A stretch of 64,000 nt of DNA from Aestuariibacter sp. (GTDB lineage: Bacteria > Pseudomonadota > Gammaproteobacteria > Enterobacterales > Alteromonadaceae), in contig CP051238.1 of assembly GCA_017794925.1 (NCBI GenBank), positions 1,917,138 to 1,981,137 of the forward strand, given 5' to 3'. The position numbers were made by a program, and so were the translations under genes. This document shows positions 34,942-44,786 of this stretch, in pieces; the first letter of the stretch is position 1; each line of letters opens with the position of its first letter. The notes under the pieces were generated by a model. It saw only the letters and a list, made by a program, of their open reading frames with translations, was not told the DNA's origin and did no database searches.

Positions 34942-37010
34942 TTCTTCTCTTCTAGCTGTTTGAGGTAATCGTATATCTCTTCCTGAGATCGCAATTTCTT
35001 ACGGTTTCCTCGTTTAACATACTGGTTAACTTGTTCCTTGTCGATCTCTCTGGCTTTCATGGTATCGCGGAATTGTATTTCCATGATGTCCACGATGCGT
35101 TGTTGTAACGCTTCATCATATACCGGCGCACCCACTTCAATACGGTTATCCATGTTGCGCATCATCCAGTCTGCAGACGAAATATAGACTTTGCGGTTGC
35201 CACCACCATTAAAAATCATCACACGGGGGTGCTCAAGGAAGCGGTCCACCACCGAGATAATCTTAATGTTTTCGCTCAGGCCTTTAATTCCAGGGCGAAG
35301 GCTACACATGCCGCGCACAATACCGCGGATTTTCACACCCGCCTGACTGGCACGATACAAATCGTCGATGAGCTCATTGTCTACCAGGTTATTAATCTTA
35401 AACGTGATAGCGGCTTTATGCCCTTCTTTCAGGAACTGGATTTCCTGGCGAATTAACGACTGAATTTTGGTTCGGGCATTAAGTGGCGAAATTTGCAGGT
35501 GCTGGAATTTATACCGGCGATACGGATTCGAGATCAAATCGAATACGGCGTTGCCTTCTTCTGCCAGCTCCTGGTTTTTGGTAAACAAGCTGTAGTCCGT
35601 ATAGATTTTCGCGGTCTTCTCGTTGAAGTTACCGGTACCAAAGTGGGCATAGTGCATAAGCTTGCCACGCTCTTCACGGGACACAATGCACAGCTTGGAG
35701 TGAATCTTTAACGACGGCACCCCCAGTACCACGCGAATACCCGCGTCGGTCATGCGCTTGGACCATTCAATGTTGGCTTCTTCATCAAACCGGGCGCGCA
35801 GCTCAACAATTACCGTGACTTTTTTACCATTGTCGACCGCATCAATCAGCGAGCTGATAATGCGCGAATGGCTGGCTACCCGGTAAATGTTTATGCGAAT
35901 TGACTTTACGCTGGGGTCAAAAGCGGCCTGACGTACAAACTCAGTAAAGTGCAGGAAGCGGTGATACGGATAGTACAACAGGATGTCGTGGTCGCTGATG
36001 GCGTCAAACACGGTGTTATAGGCAGAGAAGTCCTTGGTATCAATTGCAGGTAGCGGTGGATGCTCTAGGTATTCCCGTCCCGGGTTAGGGAACCCTATGA
36101 AATCTTTAAAGTTGCGGTAATGGCCGGCAGAGTGCAGGGTGTCCAGTTTGGTCACTTTCAGGCGCTTTTGCAGGTCTTCTACCATGTCTTCCGGCATATC
36201 CTGATCGTGGATCACGCGCACGGGCTCGGCAATCAGACGCTGCTTCATACTCTCCGACATTTTTTCCACGTAACTTTCGTCGATTTCGTCGTTAATGGAG
36301 TATTCCGCATCCCGGGTCATTTTAAATGAGTAGGATTCCAGGGTGTCGAACTTCACAAAACCACGGAAGATATCTTCCATCGACAACTGAATCATGTCGT
36401 CGAGCAAAATGATGTGTTTATTCTTACGGCTGCGCTGGGGCGGAATCAGGAAGAAGCGCGGCACTTCGCCGGTCGGTACCTGAACCGCGGCAAATTTGGG
36501 GCTGCGGCCTTCGCGGCGCAGAGCCACATATAAATAGACGGTGTTGCCGTTTAAACGGCTGAGCAGGTCTGTTTTCTTATCAATCAGAATAGGCGCAATG
36601 TGACGCAGTACTTTGTTGATAAAGTAGTTGCGAACCCATTCGCGTTGGTAATCAGTGAGCTCGCTTTTTTGCAGAATATAAATGTTATATCGCGCCAGGG
36701 CCTTCACGACATCTTTGTGGATGGTGTCGAACTTCTTCGACAACGCCATGACCTTTTGCTGAATTTGTTCCAGAAGCTTGCGTTGATGCTGTGCTTCCAG
36801 TTCGTTGCCGTCATTTTGAGCGATGATGATCTGGCGTTTTACGTCAGACACCCTGACGCGGAAGAATTCATCCAGGTTGTTGGAGTAGATGCCCAGAAAG
36901 CGGATGCGTTCTACGGCGGGGTTATTCTTGTCGGCGGCTTCCTGCAATACGCGTTCGTTAAACGACAGCCAGCTCAGTTCTTTGGGATAATAAAGATCAG
37001 TCGATTCCAT
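34938..37010 (-). CDS. ppk1: Polyphosphate kinase 1
   Basis: This 690-residue enzyme reversibly makes polyphosphate from ATP. The four-part PPK1 layout is recognisable: N-terminal ELSWLSFNERVLQEA, the head domain, then two phospholipase-D-like catalytic halves. VRINIYRVASHSRIISSLIDA, KIHSKLCIVSREERG (autophosphorylated histidine region), HYAHFGTGNFNEKTAKIYTD and the C-terminal ISSADWMMRNMDNRIEV are intact. The length matches E. coli PPK (688). It is upstream of ppx in a two-gene operon, and a candidate PhoB site lies ~50 bases before its ATG. It neighbours the pst-phoU-pit block, consistent with a phosphate-storage role. Confidence 0.96.
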   Translation of the reverse strand: MESTDLYYPKELSWLSFNERVLQEAADKNNPAVERIRFLGIYSNNLDEFFRVRVSDVKRQIIIAQNDGNELEAQHQRKLLEQIQQKVMALSKKFDTIHKDVVKALARYNIYILQKSELTDYQREWVRNYFINKVLRHIAPILIDKKTDLLSRLNGNTVYLYVALRREGRSPKFAAVQVPTGEVPRFFLIPPQRSRKNKHIILLDDMIQLSMEDIFRGFVKFDTLESYSFKMTRDAEYSINDEIDESYVEKMSESMKQRLIAEPVRVIHDQDMPEDMVEDLQKRLKVTKLDTLHSAGHYRNFKDFIGFPNPGREYLEHPPLPAIDTKDFSAYNTVFDAISDHDILLYYPYHRFLHFTEFVRQAAFDPSVKSIRINIYRVASHSRIISSLIDAVDNGKKVTVIVELRARFDEEANIEWSKRMTDAGIRVVLGVPSLKIHSKLCIVSREERGKLMHYAHFGTGNFNEKTAKIYTDYSLFTKNQELAEEGNAVFDLISNPYRRYKFQHLQISPLNARTKIQSLIRQEIQFLKEGHKAAITFKINNLVDNELIDDLYRASQAGVKIRGIVRGMCSLRPGIKGLSENIKIISVVDRFLEHPRVMIFNGGGNRKVYISSADWMMRNMDNRIEVGAPVYDEALQQRIVDIMEIQFRDTMKAREIDKEQVNQYVKRGNRKKLRSQEEIYDYLKQLEEKK

Positions 37011-37060
37011 AATTACATCAATTATTCAGCGATCAAAACGCGTTAACATGCCATCGAAGT

Positions 37061-37078
37061 GTGACAGCATGTTGACGA
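37061..37078 (-). promoter_or_regulatory. Candidate Pho box upstream of ppk
   Basis: On the minus strand the bases read TCGTCAA-CATG-CTGTCAC: two direct GTCA cores 11 bases apart with a 4-base spacer, as in the PhoB consensus CTGTCAT-N4-CTGTCAT. The second half-site matches at 6 of 7 positions, the first at 4 of 7. The distance to the ppk ATG is ~50 bases. Confidence 0.45.
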
Positions 37079-37136
37079 CGCTAACAAAAAATTCCGCTTC
37101 CCGCGGATGAGGGACTACACCGTCCGGGTCAACGCC

Positions 37137-37646
37137 CTACGACACCGTAGTGGTAATATCTACAACCAGATCATTGGCCACTGCTTCCAGGGCTTCTTGC
37201 AAGTCGTCCCGATCTAAATCGGCAGACACACCCACGCGAAGCTGCGCCTTAAACATCTGACTGCCCCAATTAGGCGCACTTTCGCAGGTCGAGGCAAAAT
37301 GCAGAATGTTAAGGTTAAACCCGTTAAGCACATTGGTAATTTCCTGCACGATACCGGAACGGTCGTTACCCATGACCTCAATGCGCAGCATTTCATCCGG
37401 ATGTTCCTGTGTATCGGTCACCGATTGCGACTGCACCTGAAGACCGTCGAGGGCATTTAGTGCATCAATCAGCGCCTGATGTTGCTCGGCAGGCACCAGT
37501 ACTTCAACGAATCCTGCAAACTGACCGGCCATATGCGCAAAGCTACTACCTTGCCAGTTACCGCCAAACTGATACACCTTTTTGGCAACGGCATCCACTA
37601 AACCGGGACGATCTTTTCCAATGACAGTGATGATGACAGGCTTCAT
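37137..37646 (-). CDS. ACT-domain protein, GcvR-like regulator
   Basis: This 169-residue protein has two ACT domains: VIITVIGKDRPGLVDAVAKKV at the N-terminus and LRIEVMGNDRSGIVQEITNVL near residue 95, each the glycine-rich loop of an amino-acid-binding ACT fold. This double-ACT layout without a catalytic domain is that of GcvR, which represses the glycine-cleavage operon by binding GcvA. Related uncharacterised ACT proteins exist, so the regulatory target is by analogy. I start at ATG 37646 with AGGAG upstream; a frame 13 codons longer lacks a ribosome site. It stands alone between ppk and the divergent pst operon. Confidence 0.78.
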   Translation of the reverse strand: MKPVIITVIGKDRPGLVDAVAKKVYQFGGNWQGSSFAHMAGQFAGFVEVLVPAEQHQALIDALNALDGLQVQSQSVTDTQEHPDEMLRIEVMGNDRSGIVQEITNVLNGFNLNILHFASTCESAPNWGSQMFKAQLRVGVSADLDRDDLQEALEAVANDLVVDITTTVS

Positions 37647-37744
37647 GCATTCACTCCTGTGATGTGAGTTATTTTGTCGGGTCAAAAAATCTGACGCTGA
37701 CAGGTATTTATAAGTTTCTCTTGATCTTAAAATATCACAACTTA

Positions 37745-37759
37745 CACTGCTGGGCAGTG
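37745..37759. promoter_or_regulatory. Inverted repeat in the pstC leader
   Basis: CACTGC-TGG-GCAGTG is a perfect 6-bp inverted repeat with a 3-base centre, 30 bases before the pstC ATG. It could be an operator or a short leader hairpin. No convincing Pho box was found in this gap. Confidence 0.3.
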
Positions 37760-37788
37760 CAATTTAAGCTAAATCAAGACTCTGGATA

Positions 37789-39936
37789 ATGAATGTAGCA
37801 GCTGAGCAGGGATCTGTACTGAAAAATCGCCGTCGTCGTGATACTACTGCGCGCGTGATCATCAGTGGTTTTGGTGGCATTGTGCTGCTGACTATGGTGA
37901 TCCTGATATGGCATTTGTTTTCTCAAGCTGCCAGCATAGCACTGTCACCAGACGCAAAAATTCAAACTGAAATACCGGTACTGCCATCAGGTCGTTTCCT
38001 GTATGTGGGCGATATGGACAGTGGCCAGGCTGCTATTGTAGAAGGGCCGGGTTGCAGATTGTCATTAGCCAGAATTGACGCCAATACCTTGTCAGCCCGA
38101 CAATCCATTCGCCGACCTTGTAGCCACACGCTGACGTCGCTTCAGGTGCAGGGGCTTCCTTATGCGGTCGACATTTCTACCAGCGGTCAGGTCCGCTTAT
38201 TACCTGTGCCGACGGTCGGAACGGCGCAGGTTGTCGCCTCTTTCACTAATCCGTTGGCCAGTGAGCTGTCTTTTGCTATTCCTGAGTCGGTGTGGGAATC
38301 CCAATTGCATTGGGAACTCAGCGTGGGTGAACAATGGCTGATCATGATAGTGAATTCAGCAGATTCACAGTTGATTCAGTGGGTGAACCGACAGGATCCC
38401 GCGCGGATTATTCGTCATACCTTACCCGGCACCGCCAAGATTGTGCTGCTACCCGACAGTAAACAAGTGGCCCAAATTAAAAACAATACGCTGATTTTCT
38501 ACAACGAAAAGCTCGAGCCACTCAACCAGATTGCTTTGAACAAGCCAGTAGAACAGATATTCACCTTCGTGAAGAATCGGTCGCTGTTTATTGCTCATTC
38601 TGATAACACGATAAGTCGTTACACCGTCTATAACGATAAAGGTACGCTGAAGTATCAGCTCGCTTATGGCCTCACGTTACGCGATAAAGAGCAGCCTGTT
38701 GCCATTTATCCTCATGCCAGCGTGAATGGCCTGGCGGTAGTCACCAATCAACAGCAACTGCTATTAATTAACCGCGTGAGTGGCGAAATCGTTGAACGCG
38801 GCAAATTACCCTTCCAACCAACGGGCGTGAGCTGGTTTGATAATCGGGTTTATGTGTTTTCTGACGATGTAATGAGTAAACTTCGCGTTGAGCACATGGC
38901 GGGGCTAAGTACGGCAGACAGCTTATTGACTGAGCAACTTTACGAAGGCTATCGCGAGCCCGATCAGCTGTGGCAAACCACCAGTGCAACGGATTATCAG
39001 GAAACCAAAATGAACCTGATGCCATTGCTGATTGGTAGTTTTAAGGCCTCTGGACTCGCCCTGTTAATTGCGATTCCCCTTGCGCTGGGTGCTGCCGTAT
39101 ACACGGCCTATTTTGCCCGGCCCAAAGTGCGTGACAATATGAAGCCCGCCATTGAAATGCTCGAAGCGATTCCGTCGGTGCTCATTGGATTTATTGCAGC
39201 CATCTGGTTGGCGCCACTGGCGGAACGGTTTTTGTTTTCCTTTGCGGTATTTTTATTCACGGTGCCGTTTAGTTTGCTGCTAATCGCCTTTATTCAACAT
39301 AAAGTGGCGCGTAACTTACCGTCACGGGTGCGCAATGTCGCCGAGCTGGTGTTGCCGGTGTTGGGTATTGTGGGGCTGGGGTATATCAGTATTGAATGGG
39401 CGCCGCAGTTGTTGTTTTACATTCTGGAAGTCAACGATTTCGATTTTATTACCGACGCCACAGGTGTGCCGGTAGGCAAAACCACCATTCTGGTGGCCAT
39501 TGCATTAGGTTTTGCCATTTCACCCAGTATTTATTCATTGGCAGAAGATGCGATTAGCGGGGTGCCTGCCAGCCTGCGTCAGGCGTCCTATGCATTAGGG
39601 GCCACCCGTTTACAAACCTTACGCAGGGTTGTGTTACGCGTGGCGTTTCCGGGAATTATGGCTGCTGTTATGCTTGGATTCGGGCGAGCCTTTGGCGAAA
39701 CGATGATTGTATTGATGGTAACGGGGAATACCCCGATTGCCGACTGGGACTTATTTGCGGGGCTGCGCGCCCTCACGGCCAACCTGGCCATTGAACTGCC
39801 TGAAGCCGAACTCAACAGCATGCACTACAAGGTACTGTTTTTAACGGCCTGCGTGTTATTTACATTTACGTTCGTGGTGAATACGCTGGCTGAGCTGCTT
39901 CGCCAGCGGTTACGCAGGAACGCCAGCTATGGGTAA
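37789..39936 (+). CDS. pstC: Phosphate ABC transporter permease PstC, long form
   Basis: This 715-residue inner-membrane permease is more than twice the E. coli PstC length. TM1 lies at ~22-45. About 350 residues of strand-rich sequence follow, probably periplasmic and resembling a beta-propeller (repeated patterns such as RFLYVGDMDSG, GQVRLLPV, NTLIFYNEKL, NTISRYTVY, NRVYVFSDD). The permease core spans ~405-715 and has the EAA loop SLRQASYALGATRLQTLRRV that docks on the ATPase. Long PstC forms of this kind are known in Vibrio, Pseudomonas and related groups. It overlaps pstA by 8 bases and heads a pstC-pstA-pstB-phoU operon. No pstS lies in the window. Confidence 0.9.
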   Translation: MNVAAEQGSVLKNRRRRDTTARVIISGFGGIVLLTMVILIWHLFSQAASIALSPDAKIQTEIPVLPSGRFLYVGDMDSGQAAIVEGPGCRLSLARIDANTLSARQSIRRPCSHTLTSLQVQGLPYAVDISTSGQVRLLPVPTVGTAQVVASFTNPLASELSFAIPESVWESQLHWELSVGEQWLIMIVNSADSQLIQWVNRQDPARIIRHTLPGTAKIVLLPDSKQVAQIKNNTLIFYNEKLEPLNQIALNKPVEQIFTFVKNRSLFIAHSDNTISRYTVYNDKGTLKYQLAYGLTLRDKEQPVAIYPHASVNGLAVVTNQQQLLLINRVSGEIVERGKLPFQPTGVSWFDNRVYVFSDDVMSKLRVEHMAGLSTADSLLTEQLYEGYREPDQLWQTTSATDYQETKMNLMPLLIGSFKASGLALLIAIPLALGAAVYTAYFARPKVRDNMKPAIEMLEAIPSVLIGFIAAIWLAPLAERFLFSFAVFLFTVPFSLLLIAFIQHKVARNLPSRVRNVAELVLPVLGIVGLGYISIEWAPQLLFYILEVNDFDFITDATGVPVGKTTILVAIALGFAISPSIYSLAEDAISGVPASLRQASYALGATRLQTLRRVVLRVAFPGIMAAVMLGFGRAFGETMIVLMVTGNTPIADWDLFAGLRALTANLAIELPEAELNSMHYKVLFLTACVLFTFTFVVNTLAELLRQRLRRNASYG

Positions 39937-41518
39937 GTGGTCAGTCAGGCAGTTTTTATCGAATCGCCAGCAGCAGTCATTTGTGATCAGTCTGGGCGCT
40001 TTTTGTGCCAGCTTGTTGTTGGTGGCGTTGGTGTGTGTACTGGGTTTAATTGCATTGCGGGGTAGTGATTACTTTTGGCCTCGTCCAGTTCACTCCCTCA
40101 CCTATACCGATATGTCAGGTGCCGAACACAAAGTATATGGGCAAGTGGGTATGGGGAAAGTGTCCAGTCAGTACAGTGCAGGCATTGAACGCTTGTGGCT
40201 GATTCGCTATTCCGACGCCGCTTATCCGTTCGGTAATCAGTTGATCCTGGAAACCCCGGATATTCAGCATCTGGCTGTTGCTAAAGAAGCCGCAGATATT
40301 TTGTTGTCGGACGGAACACGCGTGTTTGCCAAACCGGTCAGTGTGGATATGCCCGGGCAGTCAGCGCAACCGTTAACGGCGCTAGAACAAGCCCGCTTGC
40401 AGGTTGATGCACTGCAACAGGATATCGAACAGATTCGTACCCAGTATCTAGCACCCATTCACCGCCGTTTGGCAGAGTTGGATATTCGTGATGTGGATGA
40501 CGACGCACCGGCAAGAGAACGACTTTCCAGAGAGTTTAAAGAATGGCAGAGCAAGGTGTTAACGCTGGAAACACAGGTAGCAGAGTTTCGGTTAAATGTG
40601 CAGTTTTCAGATGGTTTGCCGTTTGCGATTGCTTTGAATGAATTGGATCAACTGAATTATACAGGCCAGCTAAACGTATGGGGCAAGCTGGGTGTGGCGG
40701 CCAATGGGGTTTGGGCTTTCCTGACTGAATCACCCAAACAAGCCAACACCGCAGGCGGCGTGTTTCCAGCCTTGTTTGGTACTGTACTGATGATCTTTGT
40801 GATGACCATACTGGTGACGCCCTTTGGCGTGATGGCGGCGATCTATTTAAATGAATACGCACCCGACAACAGCATGACCGCCATTATTCGCATTTGTGTA
40901 AGTAATATGGCCGGTGTGCCGTCGATTGTTTACGGCGTCTTTGGATTGGGCTTCTTTGTGTATATGGTGGGTGGCCAGATCGACGAGTTGTTTTTTAGCG
41001 ACCGTTTACCCGCGCCTACCATGGGAACGCCGGGTGTATTCTGGGCTGCACTGACCATGGCTATTCTTACCTTGCCGGTAGTGATTGTCGCGACCGAAGA
41101 AGGGCTTCGCCGTGTGCCGGACAGACTCAAAGCAGGCAGCTATGCGCTCGGAGCCACCAAGCTGGAAACGATTTGGCATACCATATTGCCTATTGCCAGT
41201 CCGGGGATCATGACAGGTGTTATTCTGGCTATTGCCCGGGCTGCCGGCGAAGTTGCACCACTAATGTTGGTAGGAGCGGTGAAGTTTGCGCCCAATCTGC
41301 CCTTTGATGGGGAATTCCCGTACTTACATCTGGACCGTCAGTTCATGCACTTAGGGGTGTTAATATACGATGGCGCATTCCACAGCCAAACCGACATGCG
41401 CAGTGCATCTATGATGTTTGCCAGCTGTTTGCTGTTATTGCTGGTGGTTTTTGTGTTAAATATTCTGGCTGTGATATTACGTAAGCGGCTACGTCAACGA
41501 TATTTGCGAGGTTACTGA
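39929..41518 (+). CDS. pstA: Phosphate ABC transporter permease PstA, long form
   Basis: This 529-residue permease has TM1 near 18-45 and then a ~220-residue extracytoplasmic insert. The insert includes a predicted coiled coil ([45 protein letters not shown]). The canonical core with five membrane segments spans ~265-529. The EAA loop is [20 protein letters not shown], and [13 protein letters not shown] and [15 protein letters not shown] are typical PstA segments. The long N-terminal part is the DUF3333-type extension, paired with the long PstC. It overlaps pstC by 8 bases (ATGGGTAA) and is 5 bases from pstB, indicating tight coupling. Confidence 0.92.
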   Translation: MGKWSVRQFLSNRQQQSFVISLGAFCASLLLVALVCVLGLIALRGSDYFWPRPVHSLTYTDMSGAEHKVYGQVGMGKVSSQYSAGIERLWLIRYSDAAYPFGNQLILETPDIQHLAVAKEAADILLSDGTRVFAKPVSVDMPGQSAQPLTALEQARLQVDALQQDIEQIRTQYLAPIHRRLAELDIRDVDDDAPARERLSREFKEWQSKVLTLETQVAEFRLNVQFSDGLPFAIALNELDQLNYTGQLNVWGKLGVAANGVWAFLTESPKQANTAGGVFPALFGTVLMIFVMTILVTPFGVMAAIYLNEYAPDNSMTAIIRICVSNMAGVPSIVYGVFGLGFFVYMVGGQIDELFFSDRLPAPTMGTPGVFWAALTMAILTLPVVIVATEEGLRRVPDRLKAGSYALGATKLETIWHTILPIASPGIMTGVILAIARAAGEVAPLMLVGAVKFAPNLPFDGEFPYLHLDRQFMHLGVLIYDGAFHSQTDMRSASMMFASCLLLLLVVFVLNILAVILRKRLRQRYLRGY

Positions 41519-41523
41519 CGCCC

Positions 41524-42330
41524 ATGCTGAAACTGTTCGAACGGGAACAACTCGACCTGGAAGGCCTGTCGCCGGAACAAACGGCCATAGAAGTTCGCGA
41601 CCTGAATTTACGTTTTGGTCAGAAGCATGTGTTGCACGATATTAATATGCGCATTCCAAAGAATCGCATTACGGCGCTGATCGGGCAGAGTGGCTGTGGC
41701 AAATCTACCTTGATCGCCTGCTTTAATCGCATGAACGACTTGATTTTGAACAGCCAGACCAGCGGCGAGATTGTGATAGAAGGGCGCAATATTAACCACA
41801 AGAAAGAGAACTTGTCGTTGCTGCGTTCTCAGGTTGGTATGGTGTTCCAACGTCCCAACCCGTTTCCCATGAGCATTTACGATAACGTGTGCTACGGCTT
41901 GCGCTTGCAGGGCATTAAACAACGTCGCCAGTTAGATGATGCCGTTGAGCGCGCATTGCATGAAGCGGCGTTGTGGGAAGAAGTGAAAGACCGGTTGTTT
42001 GACTCGGCAATGACCCTGTCGGGTGGTCAGCAGCAACGTTTGGTAATTGCGCGAGCACTGGCATTAAAACCCAGTATTTTGCTACTCGACGAACCCACCT
42101 CGGCGCTTGACCCGCTCACAACACTGTTTATTGAAGAGCTAATGGGTGAACTGAAGAAGCGCTGTACCATTGTGATTGTAACGCACAATATGCAGCAGGC
42201 GGCTCGGGTGTCTGACTACACTGCATTTTTGCATCAGGGAGAACTGGTGGAATACAGCGACAGCGATACTTTATTCACCATGCCCGACAAGAAACAAACC
42301 GAAGATTACATTACCGGCCGGTACGGCTAG
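41524..42330 (+). CDS. pstB: Phosphate ABC transporter ATP-binding protein
   Basis: This 268-residue ATPase energises phosphate import. Walker A is GQSGCGKS (54-61), the Q-loop lies in [16 protein letters not shown], the ABC signature is LSGGQQQR, Walker B is [14 protein letters not shown] and the switch histidine is in [26 protein letters not shown] is characteristic of PstB rather than other ABC ATPases. It sits between pstA and phoU with minimal gaps. Confidence 0.96.
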   Translation: MLKLFEREQLDLEGLSPEQTAIEVRDLNLRFGQKHVLHDINMRIPKNRITALIGQSGCGKSTLIACFNRMNDLILNSQTSGEIVIEGRNINHKKENLSLLRSQVGMVFQRPNPFPMSIYDNVCYGLRLQGIKQRRQLDDAVERALHEAALWEEVKDRLFDSAMTLSGGQQQRLVIARALALKPSILLLDEPTSALDPLTTLFIEELMGELKKRCTIVIVTHNMQQAARVSDYTAFLHQGELVEYSDSDTLFTMPDKKQTEDYITGRYG

Positions 42331-42342
42331 GGGGGCGACGTT

Positions 42343-43059
42343 ATGCATCAGGTTGCACTGAATACACACATTTCCGACCGCTTTAACCTGGAGCTGGAGA
42401 ACTTACGTAACTCTGTGCTCACCATGGGGGGCGAGGTCGAGCAACAGCTGATTGATACCCTGAAAGCCATTAGTACCAATAATCCCGGTCTGGCTGAAAA
42501 AGTGATCCTCAACGATCTGAAAGTCAATTCCATGGAAATGCAGATCGATGAAGAATGCGTGCGGATTATTGCCAAGCGTCACCCAACCGCCAGTGACCTG
42601 CGTTTGATCATGACGATTTCAAAAGCCATTACCGACATTGAGCGCATGGGCGATGAAATAGAGCGTATTGCCAAGCTGGTGACCAAACAAAAGATCCCCG
42701 CGTCCGAGTCAATTAAGAGCAGTATGTTACAAATAGGACAGCAGGTGACCGCAATGATGCGCGGTACCTTTGACGCCTTTGCCCGACAGGATGAAAGAGC
42801 AGCGCTGAATGTTTATGATCAGGACAACCGTATCGACAGCGAGTACAAAAAATTGCTGACTTACACCACCGGCGAAATGGCGCGCTCAGGTGAAGCGATG
42901 GAAGACTGGCTGGAAATCTTGTGGGCACTGCGGTCGCTGGAACGGATAGGCGACCGGTGTAAAAATATATGCGAGTATATTGTCTCGCTAACCAGTGGTA
43001 AGGATGTAAGGCATACGCCGCTGGAGAGTTTGCAGCAAAAATTAGACGATTTAACCTGA
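42343..43059 (+). CDS. phoU: Phosphate transport regulator PhoU
   Basis: This 238-residue all-helical protein has two PhoU repeats. The metal-binding acidic motifs are visible in VNSMEMQIDEECVRIIAKRHP, SKAITDIERMGDEIERIA and the second-copy WALRSLERIGDRCKNICEYI. It links Pst transporter activity to PhoR so that the Pho regulon is silent when phosphate is ample. A GGGGGGCG ribosome site precedes the ATG, 12 bases after pstB. phoB and phoR are not in the window. Confidence 0.95.
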   Translation: MHQVALNTHISDRFNLELENLRNSVLTMGGEVEQQLIDTLKAISTNNPGLAEKVILNDLKVNSMEMQIDEECVRIIAKRHPTASDLRLIMTISKAITDIERMGDEIERIAKLVTKQKIPASESIKSSMLQIGQQVTAMMRGTFDAFARQDERAALNVYDQDNRIDSEYKKLLTYTTGEMARSGEAMEDWLEILWALRSLERIGDRCKNICEYIVSLTSGKDVRHTPLESLQQKLDDLT

Positions 43060-43375
43060 GCGAAAAACGAAATACCGTCTAACATTGTCTTAAATCTGTA
43101 ACGAAACTGAAATATTTGCCGCAAATATCGTCGATCAGAGTGATAAAGCCGATTATTTGTGGCAGATCATCGAAAATGGTCTATGGCTCGTCACCGGATT
43201 AAGTTAGAATGCGCCGCAATATTGAAGCTTCAGTATAAAAAACGAACGAAGAACAATGCATAAATTCAAAGTGCTGGCAGTAAGCGTAAACACGACAGAA
43301 TGCCCGTCAGCAGTAAACACGTCTTTCAACGCGCGACGTCTGACAGACTGCTAAACAGACTGGGAGCTATTGTCA
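43060..43375. other. phoU-pit intergenic region with palindrome
   Basis: About 315 bases hold no gene. A perfect inverted repeat ATATTTGC-C-GCAAATAT lies at 43112-43128. It may be an operator for pit or part of a terminator for the pst operon, although no T-run follows. The region otherwise looks like a promoter/leader for pit. Confidence 0.45.
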
Positions 43376-44644
43376 GTGGATTTCCTACAAAGTTATGGCA
43401 TGATTCTGATCATCCTCGCCGCTGCGGTGGGGTTTGTGATGGCATGGGGTATTGGCGCAAACGATGTGGCCAATGCAATGGGGACCTCCGTAGGTTCTAA
43501 AGCCCTTACCATCAAGCAAGCTATTATCATTGCCATGATATTCGAATTTGCCGGCGCGTATTTAGCGGGTGGTGAAGTGACCTCTACGATCCGTAAAGGC
43601 ATTATCGACACGGCGTATTTCGTTGATATTCCTGAGTATTTAGTGCTGGGGATGATCTCATCATTGTTTGCCGCAGGGTTGTGGTTGGCTGTCGCGTCAT
43701 ACCTGGGTTGGCCTGTATCAACTACACACTCTATTGTGGGTGCCATCATTGGTTTTACGGCCGTGGGTGTCAGCATGGACGCGGTAGAGTGGAGTAAAGT
43801 AGGCGGCATAGTTGGAAGCTGGATTGTTACCCCGGCTATCTCTGGTGTGATTGCGTATCTGATTTTCATGAGCGCACACAAGCTGATTTTCGAAACCGAC
43901 AAACCGTTCCATTACGCACGCAAATACGTGCCGTACTACATGGGGTTTGCGGGTTTTGTGATGTCCCTGGTGACCATTAAAAAAGGCCTTAAGCATGTAG
44001 GGTTGGATCTGTCTCCAACAACAGGTTACGTGTTGTCGGTAGTACTGGCCGTAGTGATTGCCTTTATTGGTAAATGGCTCATCAGTCGCCAGGCTTACAG
44101 TCACTCGGAAGATGCAGATTTACAACGCGCAAACGTTGAAAAAGTATTCGCGCTGTTAATGGTTGTGACTGCTTGTTGTATGGCATTCGCACATGGCTCG
44201 AATGACGTTGCCAACGCTATTGGCCCGTTAGCTGCTGTGGTGAGTGTGGTATCGAGTGGTGGCGAAATTGGTTCAAGCAGTGCGCTGGCGCCCTGGATTC
44301 TGCCATTAGGTGGTTTGGGTATTGTTGCTGGTTTGGCGTTATTTGGGCACCGTGTTATCGCAACCATCGGTGAGGGCATTACGCACCTGACACCCAGCCG
44401 TGGTTTTGCCGCTGAAATGGCGGCTGCCTGTACCGTGGTAATTGCATCGGGCACCGGTTTGCCCATTTCGACGACACAGACGCTGGTAGGTGCCGTATTA
44501 GGTGTTGGTTTAGCGCGTGGTGTGTCGGCACTTAATCTGGGCATTATTCGCAACATCGTGATTTCCTGGGTAGTTACACTGCCTGCAGGCGCGTTATTGT
44601 CAATTCTTTGCTTCTTCACGCTGAAGGCTGCCTTCGGCGTATAA
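43376..44644 (+). CDS. pit: Inorganic phosphate transporter, Pit family
   Basis: This protein of about 422 residues is a polytopic low-affinity phosphate permease. The duplicated PiT signature is present: GIGANDVANAMGTSVGSKAL in the first half and FAHGSNDVANAIGPLAAVVS in the second. STTHSIVGAIIG and STTQTLVGAVLG add the twin serine/threonine motifs. About ten membrane segments are separated by a central hydrophilic loop. The start is GTG 43376 (GGGAG nine bases upstream) or TTG 43370. With Pst for scarcity and Pit for abundance, plus ppk/ppx for storage, the neighbourhood covers phosphate homeostasis. Confidence 0.93.
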   Translation: MDFLQSYGMILIILAAAVGFVMAWGIGANDVANAMGTSVGSKALTIKQAIIIAMIFEFAGAYLAGGEVTSTIRKGIIDTAYFVDIPEYLVLGMISSLFAAGLWLAVASYLGWPVSTTHSIVGAIIGFTAVGVSMDAVEWSKVGGIVGSWIVTPAISGVIAYLIFMSAHKLIFETDKPFHYARKYVPYYMGFAGFVMSLVTIKKGLKHVGLDLSPTTGYVLSVVLAVVIAFIGKWLISRQAYSHSEDADLQRANVEKVFALLMVVTACCMAFAHGSNDVANAIGPLAAVVSVVSSGGEIGSSSALAPWILPLGGLGIVAGLALFGHRVIATIGEGITHLTPSRGFAAEMAAACTVVIASGTGLPISTTQTLVGAVLGVGLARGVSALNLGIIRNIVISWVVTLPAGALLSILCFFTLKAAFGV

Positions 44645-44786
44645 ATACTCGATATATCAGTTTGAGGCCGTCCTGTGCTTCAAACTGGTATCGTGTGCGC
44701 TCCTCTTTCTTTTCCGATCTTCGATTCAGTAGTCAGTCACGCCTAAGCGCGTTCAAATAAGATATGTTTGTTTTAAGGACAAAGGC

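Noticed and set aside
37680..37760. Pho box for the pst operon
   Set aside because: Several TGAC/GTCA words occur, but none forms two direct repeats with the required 11-base spacing.
43393..44619. Long antisense frames opposite the Pit transporter (43393-43902, 44101-44619)
   Set aside because: They arise from the codon pattern of a hydrophobic gene. The forward protein has both PiT signatures, and the antisense products resemble nothing recognisable.
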